A stretch of DNA of 64,000 nt from Salinisphaera sp963835375. Lineage in GTDB: Bacteria; Pseudomonadota; Gammaproteobacteria; Nevskiales; Salinisphaeraceae. The notes under the pieces were generated by a model. It was not told where the DNA came from. It did no database searches and saw nothing but the letters and a program-made list of their open reading frames with translations. The DNA lies in the NCBI GenBank assembly GCA_963835375.1, contig CAWIGB010000012.1:310001-374000 (forward strand), given 5' to 3'. Positions 21,242 through 28,687 of this stretch are shown here, piece by piece; within the stretch, counting starts at the first letter, position 1, and each line of letters begins with the position of its first letter. The position numbers were made by a program, and so were the translations under genes.

Positions 21242-22408
21242 CTACGTCTGGGCCGCGTCGGTCTGGGCGGTCTCGACCGCCTCGACGACCGCGCGCCCGG
21301 CCACTTCCGCACGCCAGCCCTGCAACAGGCGGCCATCCCGCCGACCGGCCACGATCGCGGCCACGTCGCCGCGGCTCGCCACCGCCGCCGGTGGGATATC
21401 GGCCGCTTCCGCGGCGCGGGTCAGGGCTCGCATGCCGGTCTTGATGCGCCGCCGCGTCGCTTCGTCCGGCGGGCCGGCGTTCGGGTCCAGCATCTCGGGC
21501 GGCCGGGCCAGCCCGCGCTCCACGCAGGCCAGCAGTTCATTGCCGTGACGCTCCAGTGTGCGCGACGGCAGGTCCGGCGTGTCGGCCAGTTCGATGTCGC
21601 GGGCCGGCTGGCTCTCGGCAATGGCGATCAGCGGCGCATCGGCCAGAATCCAGCGCCGCGGCCGGTCGGCGGCCATGGCTTCGCGCTCCCGCCAGTCCGT
21701 CAGCTCGGCGAGGACCTGCTGGGCCGCCGGCGCGAGCCGGTTCCAGGCCTTGACCCGCCGCCAGGCAGCGCTCGTGTCGACGTTGAACCGGTCCGGCTCG
21801 ACCATGCGCTCGAAATCCCCGGTCAGCCAATCCAGGCGGTCGGCGGCGTCGAGCGCCGTGCGCAGCACCTCATAGGCGACCGCAAGATAGCGGACGTCGT
21901 CCGCGGCGTAATCGAGCGCGCCGTCGGGCAGGGGGCGCTTGCTCCAGTCGGTGCGGGTGTGGCCCTTGGGCAGTTTCTTGTCGAGCAGCGCATCGACCAG
22001 GCGGGCATACCCCATCTGATCATCCAAGCCGAGCAGCGGCGCTGCCACCTGGGTGTCGAAGATCGGCGCCGGCATCTCGCCAAAGCTGTGATACAGCACC
22101 TCCAGATCCTGTTCGGCGGAATGAAACACCTTGCGGATGCCCGGGTCGGTCAGCAGTTCGGCCAGCGGGGTCAGGTCGGAGAGCGCGAGCACGTCGATCA
22201 GGCCGATGTGATCGGTGTCGGCGATCTGGACCAGGCACAGCTTCGGATAGTAGGTCCGCTCACGCAGGAACTCCGTGTCGACGGCGATCCAGCTGCAGCC
22301 GGCGAGGCCGGCGATGAACTCGGCGAGCGCGGCATCGTCGTCGATCGTGACGACGGGAACGGGCGCCTTCGGTATCATGCGCTTGGCTTCATCGAGCTTG
22401 TCGTTCAT
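21242..22408 (-). CDS. rnd: Ribonuclease D
   Basis: 3'-5' exoribonuclease for tRNA 3'-end trimming, 388 residues, intact. DEDDy motifs: IAVDTEFLRERTYYPKLCLV (Exo I, Asp and Glu), FHSAEQDLEVLYH and IFDTQVAAPLLG (Exo II), LDYAADDVRYLAVAYEVL (Exo III with Tyr). HRDC-like domains follow. Its start codon is only 12-18 bp from the start of the divergent membrane-protein gene, so the two 5' regions overlap almost completely. Confidence 0.94.
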   Translation of the reverse strand: MNDKLDEAKRMIPKAPVPVVTIDDDAALAEFIAGLAGCSWIAVDTEFLRERTYYPKLCLVQIADTDHIGLIDVLALSDLTPLAELLTDPGIRKVFHSAEQDLEVLYHSFGEMPAPIFDTQVAAPLLGLDDQMGYARLVDALLDKKLPKGHTRTDWSKRPLPDGALDYAADDVRYLAVAYEVLRTALDAADRLDWLTGDFERMVEPDRFNVDTSAAWRRVKAWNRLAPAAQQVLAELTDWREREAMAADRPRRWILADAPLIAIAESQPARDIELADTPDLPSRTLERHGNELLACVERGLARPPEMLDPNAGPPDEATRRRIKTGMRALTRAAEAADIPPAAVASRGDVAAIVAGRRDGRLLQGWRAEVAGRAVVEAVETAQTDAAQT

Positions 22409-22425
22409 AGGATTTCGCGTTGACC

Positions 22426-22956
22426 ATGGATTTTGCGCGCCGACTCGTCGACCTCATGCTGTTTCGCCGCGGGCCGCAGGACCTGCCCGGCGATCAAGTG
22501 TCGTTGGTGGTCAGCATAGCGGCTTATTGTATCGTTCTGTTCGTCCAGGTCGCGCTGGTCGGGCCGTTGGCCGGCGCGTTGGTCCAGGCGGGCCTCGCCA
22601 CGCTGATGCTCGGCCTGTACGTGGCGACCATACTGCGCCTGCGCGGCCTGTCGAACCGCTTCAACCAGACCGCGACCGCGTTGTTTTCTTCCGGCGCGGT
22701 GCTCACGGTGATCATGCTGGCGCCCACGCGCGCTCTGCGGCCGTATCTGGATGCGCTGCGCAGCGCGACCGATCCGTCGCAGGTGCCGATGCCGTCGCCG
22801 CTGTTCGCATTGGCGTATCTGGTGGTCGGCATCTGGGGGCTGGCGATCTACACCCACATCTACCGCAATGCGCTGGGCGTGCCGATCGTGCTCGGCGTGG
22901 CCGTGACGCTGGGCTTCGAACTGCTGTTGATGCTGGTCTTCTCGGTACTCGGCTGA
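22426..22956 (+). CDS. Small inner-membrane protein, Yip1-like, function unknown
   Basis: 176 residues with five likely membrane segments: VSIAAYCIVLFVQVALVGPL, ALVQAGLATLMLGLYVA, TALFSSGAVLTVIMLA, PLFALAYLVVGIWGLAIY and LGVAVTLGFELLLMLVFSVL. No catalytic motif. The start may be ATG 22426 or TTG 22420; AGGA at 22409-22412 fits the TTG better. It is the first gene of a likely two-gene unit with mpl and divergent from rnd. Confidence 0.65.
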   Translation: MDFARRLVDLMLFRRGPQDLPGDQVSLVVSIAAYCIVLFVQVALVGPLAGALVQAGLATLMLGLYVATILRLRGLSNRFNQTATALFSSGAVLTVIMLAPTRALRPYLDALRSATDPSQVPMPSPLFALAYLVVGIWGLAIYTHIYRNALGVPIVLGVAVTLGFELLLMLVFSVLG

Positions 22957-22991
22957 GTCGGTTTGCCGGGCGCCTGACACGAGAGTTCGCG

Positions 22992-24347
22992 ATGCACATC
23001 CATATCCTGGGAATCGGTGGCACCTTCATGGCCGGCGTGGCCCTGCTGGCGCGCGCGGCCGGACACGAGGTCACCGGTTCCGATCAGGGGCTCTACCCAC
23101 CCATGAGCACCCAGCTGGCCGAGGCCGGCATCGGGGTCATGGAGGGCTATGACCCGAGCCATCTGGAACCGGCTCCGGACCAGGTGGTGGTCGGCAATGC
23201 AATGGCCCGTGGAAATCCCGCGGTGGAAGCCATGCTGGACGCGGGACTCGCCTATACCTCGGGCCCGCAATGGTTGGCCGACAACGTGCTCGCCGATCGC
23301 TGGGTGCTGGCGGTTGCCGGCACGCATGGCAAGACCACGACTGCGAGCATGCTGGCGCATGTGCTGGTCGATCAGGGCATGGCCCCGGGCTGGCTGATCG
23401 GGGGCATTGCTGCGGATCTGGGAGCTTCGGCGGCGCTCGGCGACTCGAAGTTCTTCGTCGTGGAGGCCGATGAGTACGACACGGCCTTCTTCGACAAGCG
23501 CTCGAAGTTCGTCCACTACCGGCCACGCACGCTGATTCTCAACAATCTTGAGTTCGATCACGCGGATATCTTCGATGATCTGGCGGCCATACAGCGCCAG
23601 TTCCATCATCTGCTGCGTACCGTGCCGGGCTCGGGCCGTATCGTGCACAACGCGACCGATGCCGCGCTCGATGCCGTGATCGCCCAGGGCTGCTGGACGC
23701 CTCTGATGCCGTTCAACGGTCCCCGCGGTTGGCACGCGGAGCCTGTGCGTTCGGATCATGGCCATTTGCGCATTCATCGCGGCACCGAAGTCGTCGGCGA
23801 TCTGCTCTGGGGGCTCAAGGGCGCCCACAACGCAGCCAACGCCTGTGCCGCGATCGCCGCAGCCGAGCACGCCGGTGTCGAGCCGAGCGCGGCGATCGCG
23901 TCGTTGGCTGGCTTTCGCGGCGTCAAGCGACGGCTGGAACTTCGAGGTACGCCCGGCGGGGTGACGGTGTATGACGACTTCGCCCATCATCCCACCGCGA
24001 TCCGCACGACGCTGGAGGGGCTCACGGCCGACCGGCAGAGCGGGCGGGTGCTCGTGGCTTTCGAGCCGCGTTCGAACACCATGCGTGCCGGGGTGCACGA
24101 GGCCACCCTTGCGGCCAGCTTCGCGGATGCGGACCGCGTCTACGGCTACGATGCCGATATCTCCTGGGACCTGCCGGCGGCGATGGCCGCTCTCGGCGAT
24201 CGTTTTGAAGCGCTCGATGATATCGATGCGCTAGTGGCGGCGATCGCCGCGGAGGCCCGGCCGCAGGATGTGGTCGTGGTGATGAGCAACGGCGGCTTCG
24301 GCGGCCTGCACGACAAACTGCTTGCGGCGCTCGCCGAGCGCGCCTGA
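22992..24347 (+). CDS. mpl: UDP-MurNAc:L-Ala-gamma-D-Glu-meso-DAP ligase (murein recycling)
   Basis: Cytoplasmic Mur-ligase family enzyme that reattaches recycled tripeptide to UDP-MurNAc, 451 residues, intact. The N-terminal Rossmann domain reads HIHILGIGGTFMAGVALLAR. The ATP loop is VLAVAGTHGKTTTASMLAHV, then FVVEADEYDTAFFDKRSKFV and LNNLEFDHADIF, typical of Mpl rather than MurC. Later come GLKGAHNAANACAAI and VYDDFAHHPTAIRTTL. ATG 22992 with GAGAG upstream starts the conserved part; the frame is open further upstream across the preceding gene but lacks conservation there. Confidence 0.96.
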   Translation: MHIHILGIGGTFMAGVALLARAAGHEVTGSDQGLYPPMSTQLAEAGIGVMEGYDPSHLEPAPDQVVVGNAMARGNPAVEAMLDAGLAYTSGPQWLADNVLADRWVLAVAGTHGKTTTASMLAHVLVDQGMAPGWLIGGIAADLGASAALGDSKFFVVEADEYDTAFFDKRSKFVHYRPRTLILNNLEFDHADIFDDLAAIQRQFHHLLRTVPGSGRIVHNATDAALDAVIAQGCWTPLMPFNGPRGWHAEPVRSDHGHLRIHRGTEVVGDLLWGLKGAHNAANACAAIAAAEHAGVEPSAAIASLAGFRGVKRRLELRGTPGGVTVYDDFAHHPTAIRTTLEGLTADRQSGRVLVAFEPRSNTMRAGVHEATLAASFADADRVYGYDADISWDLPAAMAALGDRFEALDDIDALVAAIAAEARPQDVVVVMSNGGFGGLHDKLLAALAERA

Positions 24348-24370
24348 ACCAGGGGGCATACGCCGCGCAT

Positions 24371-24395
24371 AAAAAAGGCCGCGATTCGCGGCCTT
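24371..24395 (-). terminator. Intrinsic terminator, oriented to the minus strand
   Basis: AAGGCCGCGA and TCGCGGCCTT form a near-perfect stem at 24375-24395. The T-run (six or more) follows on the minus strand. On the plus strand GAGGGG follows instead. It sits 28 bp after mpl but points the other way, which suggests a leftward transcript from the 24.6-25.1 kb patch. It could still help stop mpl readthrough. Confidence 0.65.
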
Positions 24396-24455
24396 GAGGG
24401 GCTGGTGACAGCCTGTATTTTTTTATCTAGATAATTCGCCGAATCGGGCCAGGCT

Positions 24456-24507
24456 ACGCCGAGGCACGAGGGGGGACCGGGAGAAACTCCGGCCCGACCG
24501 GCGAAAC
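24456..24507 (+). repeat. Tandem-type repeat, copy A
   Basis: A 52-bp unit beginning ACGCCGAGGCACGAGGGGGG and ending CCGACCGGCGAAAC. It contains a CCGG...CCGG stem around GAGAAACT. A second copy starts 107 bp downstream. It lies in an otherwise gene-poor patch. Confidence 0.75.
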
Positions 24508-24562
24508 GGGTGCGTGGGTGCGCTGCAAGACATCGGATTAATTCGCTCTGGCCGGGCCGTTG

Positions 24563-24613
24563 ACGCCGAGGCACGAGGGGGGGACCGGGGAAACCGGCCC
24601 GACCAGGCGAAAC
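24563..24613 (+). repeat. Tandem-type repeat, copy B
   Basis: A 51-bp near-identical copy of the 24456-24507 unit. It has the same ACGCCGAGGCACGAGG start and GGCGAAAC end, with a shortened CCGGGGAAACCGG stem. Only two copies are present, so no CRISPR array is implied. Confidence 0.75.
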
Positions 24614-24625
24614 CATGTCGCGCAA

Positions 24626-24865
24626 TCACGCGAACCTTGTTGAACAACTCAAGAAGCGTCGGATCGACTGTTGTGTTGCCGACGTTTCATGCGTTGTTCG
24701 TAATTGCTCAAACTCCTTCTTCTCGACCTTGCCATCACCGTCGGCATCGATCTGACCGAATTTCGGCGCCCACGACTTTGTTGTTACCTCGTCGCGGGTC
24801 AGTGCACCGTCTTCGCTGTCGGCAGACGCCGTGACCCAAGGGGCGGCGCATTAGGCGACAGCCAT
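24626..24865 (-). pseudogene. EF-hand protein gene, broken or truncated
   Basis: Minus-strand reading gives ASADSEDGALTRDEVTTKSW, then APKFGQIDADGDGKVEKKEF. The loop DADGDGKVEKKE is a canonical 12-residue EF-hand (Asp1, Asp3, Asp5, Gly6, Val8, Glu12). A degenerate loop precedes it. The upstream piece FTAVMAVA followed by CAAPWVTASA looks like a signal peptide cut by an in-frame TAA near 24848. The C-terminus loses EF-hand character and stops at 24626. Either one indel separates the signal peptide, or this is a decayed relic. Bacterial proteins of this type are small, often exported and calcium binding. Confidence 0.55.
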
Positions 24866-25102
24866 TACGGCTGTGAAATACTCGTCGTCGCTGCTGTACG
24901 TGAGGTCTGTCGTCCGAATTTAACTAGAGTTAAGCAACCCCTGTGCCAAAAATTAAAATTCGTTATTAATCATGGCTTTGAGTATCGATTCCGGAGATGC
25001 TTTTCTGTGACCAGGCGTCGTATTGCGTCAGGTGGCCCCGGAAACCGTCGCCCATCGGCGACGGATCTGGGTGAAGTTATTCAAATCAGCTGTTAATAGA
25101 TG
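24866..25102. other. AT-rich gene-free stretch
   Basis: No gene recognised. The DNA around 24915-24975 is much more AT-rich than the chromosome average (runs such as AATTAAAATTCGTTATTAAT). It probably holds the promoter of the leftward EF-hand gene. Confidence 0.35.
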
Positions 25103-25129
25103 AAAAAAAATGTCGCCATGAGGCGACAT
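25103..25129 (-). terminator. Intrinsic terminator of the glrK-qseG-glrR operon
   Basis: ATGTCGCC (25110-25117) pairs with GGCGACAT (25122-25129) over a 4-nt loop. On the minus strand the stem runs into an eight-T tract. It lies 52 bp after the glrR stop. Confidence 0.88.
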
Positions 25130-25180
25130 CTAGCATGCAAACGGCGCCAGTCGTTGTCGTCTACAGGCAACAGCCGTGGT

Positions 25181-26545
25181 TCAGTGCTTGAATTGCCCCG
25201 GATCGATATCGTGGCGCGCGAGCAGCTTGTAGAACTCGGTTCGGTTGCGCTGAGCCAGGCGCGCGCTTCGCGCCACATTGCCCTCGGTGATGCGTAGCAA
25301 CTGGACGAGATAGTCGTGCACGAATTCGTCCCGCGCCTGGGCCAGCGGCCGAATGCTCGAAGTCGAGGCGTCGGGATCGCCGTGCTGGGCCAGCGCCTTG
25401 TCGACCGCGGCACGGCCGATCACCGGGCCGCGCGTCAGGGCAACGTTGTGTTCGACGACGTTGGATAGCTGGCGGATATTACCGGGCCAGCGGTATGCCG
25501 TGAGCCGTTCCATGGCCTCGGGAGCGTACACCTTGGGCCGTCGCCCGGATCGACGCGCGAGGCGGTCGAGGAAATGACGCACCAGGGGCGCGATATCCTC
25601 GGGCCGCTCGGCCAGCGACGGCAGCGCCAGGCTGACCACGGCCAGGCGATAATAGAGATCCTCGCGGAAGGCACCCTCACCGATCGCCTTATCGAGATTG
25701 CGGTGCGTGGCTGAAATGACACGGACATCCACCGGGATGCTGTGGCGACCGCCGACGGGCCGGATCTCGCGTTCCTGCAGCACACGCAGGAGTTTCACCT
25801 GAAGGGCGATCGGCATATCGCCGATCTCGTCCAGAAAGATGGTGCCGCCCTCGGCTGAGCGAAACAGGCCCGGCTGGGCGCTTTTGGCATCCGTGAATGC
25901 ACCTTTCTCGTGGCCGAACAGCTCGGATTCCAGCAGCTGCTCGGGCATGGCGCCGCAGTTGAGCGCCACGAACGAGCGCTCGGCGCGCGGACTGGCCTCG
26001 TGCATCACGCGAGCCATGACTTCCTTGCCGGTGCCGGATTCGCCGGTAATCAGCACGCTGGAATCGGTCTCGGCGACCATCCGGCCCTCGGCCAGACGTT
26101 CTCGCATCAGCGGCGAGCGGGTGACGATGCGCGCCTGCCAGATGGTTTCCCAGTCGCGGCTGGGCAGTCCGCCCTGGGCCAGTGCCTGGTCGACACGAGC
26201 CAGCAGCGTCGCCTTGTCGACCGGTTTGGCCAGAAAATCGAGCGCGCCGGCCTGGGTCGCTGACACCGCTTCGGGAATGGTGCCGTGGGCAGTGATGACG
26301 ATCACCGGGATATTGGGATGATTGGCCGACAGGCGTTGCAACAGATCGAGCCCGTCCATGCCGTCCATGCGCAGATCGGTGATCACGCACTCGGCGGCGA
26401 ATTCGCCCAGCATGTCGAGCGCGCGGTCGGCGCTCTCGACGCTGGCCACGGTATGGCCCGCGCCCTCGAGCCGGATGGTCATGAGACGGCGAAGGCTCGG
26501 GTCGTCGTCGACCAGCAGCAGACGGCCTTTTCGATGTTCGGTCAC
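25181..26545 (-). CDS. glrR: Sigma54-dependent response regulator GlrR
   Basis: Two-component NtrC-type activator, 454 residues, intact. The receiver domain spans about residues 8-125 with phospho-acceptor Asp57 (CVITDLRMDG). The AAA+ domain has Walker A ITGESGTGKEVMARVMH and Walker B GGTIFLDEIGDMP. The sigma54-contact loop reads GAFTDA rather than the consensus GAFTGA. A C-terminal Fis-type helix-turn-helix ends RNRTEFYKLLARHDIDPGQF. The GTG start overlaps the qseG stop (GTGA). In E. coli GlrR activates glmY; no target is evident here. Confidence 0.92.
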   Translation of the reverse strand: MTEHRKGRLLLVDDDPSLRRLMTIRLEGAGHTVASVESADRALDMLGEFAAECVITDLRMDGMDGLDLLQRLSANHPNIPVIVITAHGTIPEAVSATQAGALDFLAKPVDKATLLARVDQALAQGGLPSRDWETIWQARIVTRSPLMRERLAEGRMVAETDSSVLITGESGTGKEVMARVMHEASPRAERSFVALNCGAMPEQLLESELFGHEKGAFTDAKSAQPGLFRSAEGGTIFLDEIGDMPIALQVKLLRVLQEREIRPVGGRHSIPVDVRVISATHRNLDKAIGEGAFREDLYYRLAVVSLALPSLAERPEDIAPLVRHFLDRLARRSGRRPKVYAPEAMERLTAYRWPGNIRQLSNVVEHNVALTRGPVIGRAAVDKALAQHGDPDASTSSIRPLAQARDEFVHDYLVQLLRITEGNVARSARLAQRNRTEFYKLLARHDIDPGQFKH

Positions 26546-27102
26546 GGACGTTTCTCGACGGTGTCCAGGCGGTCCTCGATATTCGATAGCGCCTTGAGTT
26601 TGTTGCGGGCCTTCGACAATTGATCCTTCAGATCGGCGATCTCCCGATCGGCATCGCTGGAATGGGTGGCGTCGGTGGATTCGGTGGCATGGGTCAGTTC
26701 GCCGTAAAGACGGGCATAATCGCCGAGGTACTGGCGGGCGTCCGGATCCCATGGCGACGGTTTGGTCTGGAGCGCCAGTTTGGCGTAGCGCGCGGCCTCG
26801 TCGGGTGTATACAGCCGCTGCTGTGGTGATCCGAGCGCCAGCGCGAGATAGGCATAGGTGATCGCGCTCGGCGTGGCCTGAACCTGGCGGCGCGCAGCGC
26901 GCACGGCGGCTTCGCGGCCGGCCGGGGACGTATCGGCCAGACGCCGGGCGTAGCCGAGCAGCGACAACGCCGGCGCCGATAATTCGGTCGGAGCCTGCGC
27001 CGGGACCGGCGGCTTGATCGTATCGTGCGCGCAGCCGGTCACGGCCATGGGAGCGACCAGCGCCGCCGTCACGATGAGGATGGCGCCGCGAGTCGCGTTC
27101 AG
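26542..27102 (-). CDS. qseG: QseG-like outer-membrane lipoprotein
   Basis: Lipoprotein encoded between the sensor and regulator genes, as in E. coli glrK-qseG-glrR. A hydrophobic stretch ILIVTAALVAPMAVTGC ends in a lipobox Cys. A helical, TPR-like region follows (AITYAYLALALGSP, PDEAARYAKLALQT) and then a C-terminal coiled coil (EIADLKDQLSKARNKLKALS). No ATG fits the start. The best is CTG at 27102 overlapping the glrK TGA (CTGA), unless an indel hides the true start. The stop overlaps the glrR GTG. Confidence 0.75.
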   Translation of the reverse strand: MNATRGAILIVTAALVAPMAVTGCAHDTIKPPVPAQAPTELSAPALSLLGYARRLADTSPAGREAAVRAARRQVQATPSAITYAYLALALGSPQQRLYTPDEAARYAKLALQTKPSPWDPDARQYLGDYARLYGELTHATESTDATHSSDADREIADLKDQLSKARNKLKALSNIEDRLDTVEKRP

Positions 27103-28592
27103 GCCAAGGCATTCTGCGGGGGTATATGTACATGAAAGACGCTCTCGCAATCGCCGCGAGCGACCACTTCGGCGTGGCCGCCGTGGGCCTCTGCGCAATC
27201 GCGTACCACCGAGAGGCCGATGCCGGTTCCCTTGACCGCGGATTTGCCGCCGGGTGCGCTGCTGCCGCGGACAAAGGCCTCGAAGATACGTTCTCGTTCG
27301 GCCGGGGCCACGCCCGGCCCATCATCCGATACATACAGATCCGTCCCCCCTGTTGGGCCGCGTTCGATCTCGACGCGGATGGTGCCGCCCGCCGGCGAAT
27401 ATTTGACGGCGTTCGCCAGCAGATTATCCACGATCAGATGCAGCCGATCCGCGTCAGCGGTCAGCACTGCCGGCGAGTGCGGCCGATCGACGCGCAGGTC
27501 GCGTGCCTCGATAGCCAGTCTCTGTCGCTCGATCATGCGTTCGATCAGCGTCGCCAGATCGAATTCAGTGTATTCCAGGCGCGCCCGCTGCTGCTGCCAG
27601 GTCGCCGAATTCAGCAGATTGTCGATCAAGGTGGCCAGATCCTGACTGTTGCTCTGCAGGATCGTGGCCACCTCGCGCTGTTCCTCGGTGAGACGACCGA
27701 CCGAACCGTCGGCCAGCAATTCCGTGCCCTCGCGGATGCTGGCGAGCGGGGTCTTGAGTTCGTGCGACATGTGTCGAATGAACTGTTGTTTCTCTTCATC
27801 CAGCGTGGCCAGACGTTGGCGCATCCAGTCCAGGCGTTCGCCGAGGCGATCGAGTTCCGCAGCCGGCGCGACGATGGACACCGGGCGCGAGAAATCGCCG
27901 GTGCCCAGATGGCCGACCGCGTTCAGGATCTGGCGCAGCGGACGCGTGATCACGAAGGTCAAAAATAACCCGAGCGCGAGCGCCGCGGGAATGAGGGCGA
28001 ACACGCAGATGAGCAGGAACAGCCGTGCGTGGCGCGCCGTGCGCTGCAGATGATCGAGCTCCTGATCGACGAATTGGGCCCCTTGGTCGGCGATGGCATC
28101 GGTCGAATGACGGATCGTGTTCAGCGTGGCGATGACCTGATTGGTCTGTTGGTCACTGGTGCCGAGTTGGCGGGCCAGCCCGGCCACTTCCTCGCGGAGC
28201 GATGACAGGTTCCAGCTCGGCACCGTGTCCAGATGCAGGCTCGCCAGCGACTTGAGCTCGGTCTCGAATTCCTCGGCCTGGGAGCGGAAGCGGTCCCGCA
28301 GGTCGGCTTCGCCGAGCACGCGATATTGGCGGGCGCTGCGTTCCATGCCGATCAGCAGGCTGTTGAGCCGCTTGCTGTCACGTGTGACCGCCACGCCCTG
28401 CATGACCAGCCGTTCGCTCTGGGCATTGAGTTGGTTGACATAGATCACGCTGGCCACGATCGCGACCATTAACGGCGTCGCCACCACGGCAAAGCTGGCC
28501 AGAACGAGGCCATTGATCGAGCGCGGGCGCAGGAGCACGCCGAGCAGGCGGCGCAGGGCCGAGGTCTCGTTGTAAGCATCGCCTCTGGGCAT
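27099..28592 (-). CDS. glrK: Sensor histidine kinase GlrK
   Basis: Membrane sensor of 497 residues, intact. The first membrane segment is near residue 30 (GLVLASFAVVATPLMVAIVA), then a periplasmic helical domain of about 150 residues. The second is near 195 (LFLLICVFALIPAALALGLF), then HAMP. The H box is FIRHMSHELKTPLASIREGT, the N box LLANAVKYSP, and the G boxes YVSDDGPGVAP and KGTGIGLSVVRD. It is the first gene of the glrK-qseG-glrR operon and divergent from pmbA across 95 bp. Confidence 0.92.
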   Translation of the reverse strand: MPRGDAYNETSALRRLLGVLLRPRSINGLVLASFAVVATPLMVAIVASVIYVNQLNAQSERLVMQGVAVTRDSKRLNSLLIGMERSARQYRVLGEADLRDRFRSQAEEFETELKSLASLHLDTVPSWNLSSLREEVAGLARQLGTSDQQTNQVIATLNTIRHSTDAIADQGAQFVDQELDHLQRTARHARLFLLICVFALIPAALALGLFLTFVITRPLRQILNAVGHLGTGDFSRPVSIVAPAAELDRLGERLDWMRQRLATLDEEKQQFIRHMSHELKTPLASIREGTELLADGSVGRLTEEQREVATILQSNSQDLATLIDNLLNSATWQQQRARLEYTEFDLATLIERMIERQRLAIEARDLRVDRPHSPAVLTADADRLHLIVDNLLANAVKYSPAGGTIRVEIERGPTGGTDLYVSDDGPGVAPAERERIFEAFVRGSSAPGGKSAVKGTGIGLSVVRDCAEAHGGHAEVVARGDCESVFHVHIPPQNALA

Positions 28593-28687
28593 TCGGCCAG
28601 CATAACCGCTCGCCGCGCCGCGCGCTTATTGCGCGGGCCGTGGCGTGGCGGCTATTTTGGCGGTTTGCCTGCCCCGGATTCCGCTGC

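Noticed and set aside
22275..22991. N-terminal extension of Mpl by about 240 codons
   Set aside because: The extension overlaps the rnd 5' end and the membrane-protein gene and lacks conservation. The Mpl family starts at ATG 22992.
24456..24613. Minimal CRISPR array
   Set aside because: Only two copies. The unit is 51-52 bp with internal differences, and no cas genes are present.
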